Below are positions 63,256 through 64,000 of a stretch of DNA of 64,000 nucleotides, piece after piece. A program made the position numbers and the translations under genes. The notes beneath the pieces are model-generated. The model worked only from the letters and a program-made list of their open reading frames with translations, was not told where the DNA came from and searched no databases. Numbering within the stretch: the first letter of the stretch is position 1; each line of letters opens with the position of its first letter. Origin of the DNA: Mesostigma viride (Eukaryota > Streptophyta > Mesostigmatophyceae > Mesostigmatales > Mesostigmataceae); NCBI GenBank assembly GCA_009746045.1, contig RPFO01000102.1, positions 2,592,534 to 2,656,533 of the forward strand. Reading direction: 5' to 3'.

Positions 63256-64000
63256 CGCCAAACCAATAATGTCCTCACCTTTTGGGGAAATCACCCCAAC
63301 TGGCCTTCAGTCTGGCAGCTATGCTTCAGAGGTACACACTCACTACAACACACAAAGGCAGCACTTAGCCAAGTTGCTGGCAAAGAAAGACAAAAATAAT
63401 GCCAGGCCTGTGTTTGAAGTGGGGGACCATGTGTTGTTTTTCAGAGAGGGTGACAGAGGAAGAGCACACTCTGCCAGATGGCACGGTCCAGCTGTAGTCA
63501 CCAAAATTCATGAAGAAGGGACTGCAGTCACTATACAACATGACAGAGAGCGTGTGGTCAGCAAGCATAGACTCAAGCTTTATTACCCACCACTGGCAGA
63601 CGTGTCAGGGGTAGAATTCTTGGACATGGATTCAGAGCAGGAGTCTGGTGGATTGATCTCACCCAATGAATTGGCTAAGGACGTCATTGATGCAAGCACT
63701 AGTACCACAGTAGAAGCTCCTGTGTTCCTCAGTAGTGCAGCCCCACTACAACCCAATAGTCCACCTGGGCAGGAGGACGGTGCACAGGGTGAGCAGCAGG
63801 TAGCACCTCCCTCACACCTGGAGGAGTCACAAAATAGAGCAGATCCTGTCGTTCCCAGGAAGTCATTTGCTGAGATTCTTAAGGCCTTGCACAAGGCACA
63901 CAACACTAAAGCAGTTGTGGCAACAGGTACAGCACAAGTCAATGCTGTAGGGGATGCAGGTCAAGATCCTAGTATTTTGGCTGTAGACACCCAAGCACAG
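63256..64000 (+). CDS. integrase C-terminus and linker of the outer element, open to the edge
   Basis: In frame with 61945 after removal of the hAT element and one CAGCTAAA. It has a helical part (THYNTQRQHLAKLLAKKDKN) and an SH3/chromodomain-like barrel as in retroviral-type integrases (VGDHVLFFREG ... ARWHGPAVVTKIHEEGTAVT ... KHRLKLYYPP). A Ser/Pro/Gln-rich linker then stays open to base 64000. In Copia-type order RT would follow. No stop in about 248 codons, so this part is well kept. Confidence 0.65.

Larger units (their letters stand above)
34598..64000 (+). mobile_element. outer LTR-type retrotransposon, partial, with nested insertions
   Basis: Coding order: coiled-coil ORF (34831-35931), gag-like ORF (36000-37150), CCHC knuckle (near 37395), integrase (37640-38175, resuming 61774-61945 and 63256 to the edge). 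No RT lies before integrase, so RT either follows beyond the window (Copia-like order) or was lost. Interrupted by the Gypsy element (38180-61768) and by a hAT element (61946-63247). LTRs were not identified. Confidence 0.65.

Overview
The window reads as nuclear DNA of a eukaryote with a large, repeat-rich genome, most likely an alga or another protist; the species cannot be fixed from the sequence. Reasons: coding exons are separated by short GT-AG introns (about 115 to 330 bp); proteins are interrupted by minisatellites; and non-LTR retrotransposons, Ty3/Gypsy-like LTR elements, hAT, piggyBac-like and CACTA-like DNA transposons are nested in one another. There are no bacterial operons, no CRISPR array and no rRNA.

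Region 1 (1-18,540) holds two intron-containing genes: a DDE-type transposase on the minus strand (1-2,275, running off the window) and a long multi-exon plus-strand gene of unknown function (7,529-18,533). Between them lie AT-rich spacer, a truncated tRNA-like sequence, a 37-bp minisatellite (14 copies), a 30-bp minisatellite of about 76 copies and a tandem array of a palindromic motif. That motif, ideal form GGTCGCGCTGCAGCGCGACC, recurs in most introns of both genes, in the array, and twice inside coding sequence. A 1.7-kb piggyBac-like element sits inside a coding exon of the second gene and is bordered by a 4-bp duplication.

Region 2 (about 18,800-34,600) is a retrotransposon graveyard with some young insertions. 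A full R2-like LINE with an N-terminal RING finger, two zinc-finger-like segments, RT and a restriction-like endonuclease lies tail-to-tail against a nearly identical 5'-truncated copy. Beyond it an older LINE is split by an ORF1-only element, by a hAT-like element and, in its TTAA tail, by a second piggyBac-like element. A minus-strand relative of the older LINE follows, next to about 95 copies of AATG.

Region 3 (about 34,600-64,000) is a Russian-doll stack. An outer LTR-type element (coiled-coil ORF, gag, zinc knuckle, integrase) is broken in its integrase by a complete Ty3/Gypsy element (38,180-61,768; LTRs differing at about three positions; TSD GAATG). That element carries an unusual 5' ORF with an RNase H1 hybrid-binding-like domain and a 769-codon ORF after integrase. 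It is itself split between RNase H and integrase by a head-to-tail duplicated insertion (X1/X2), which contains a CACTA-like element with a two-exon gene, a third piggyBac-like element (TTAA) and a hAT element (8-bp TSD). A second hAT element (8-bp TSD) sits in the outer integrase. The outer reading frame is open to the window end.

Several frameshifts in otherwise well-kept frames fall in homopolymer runs, so part of the apparent decay may be sequencing error. All functional calls rest on motif reading only.
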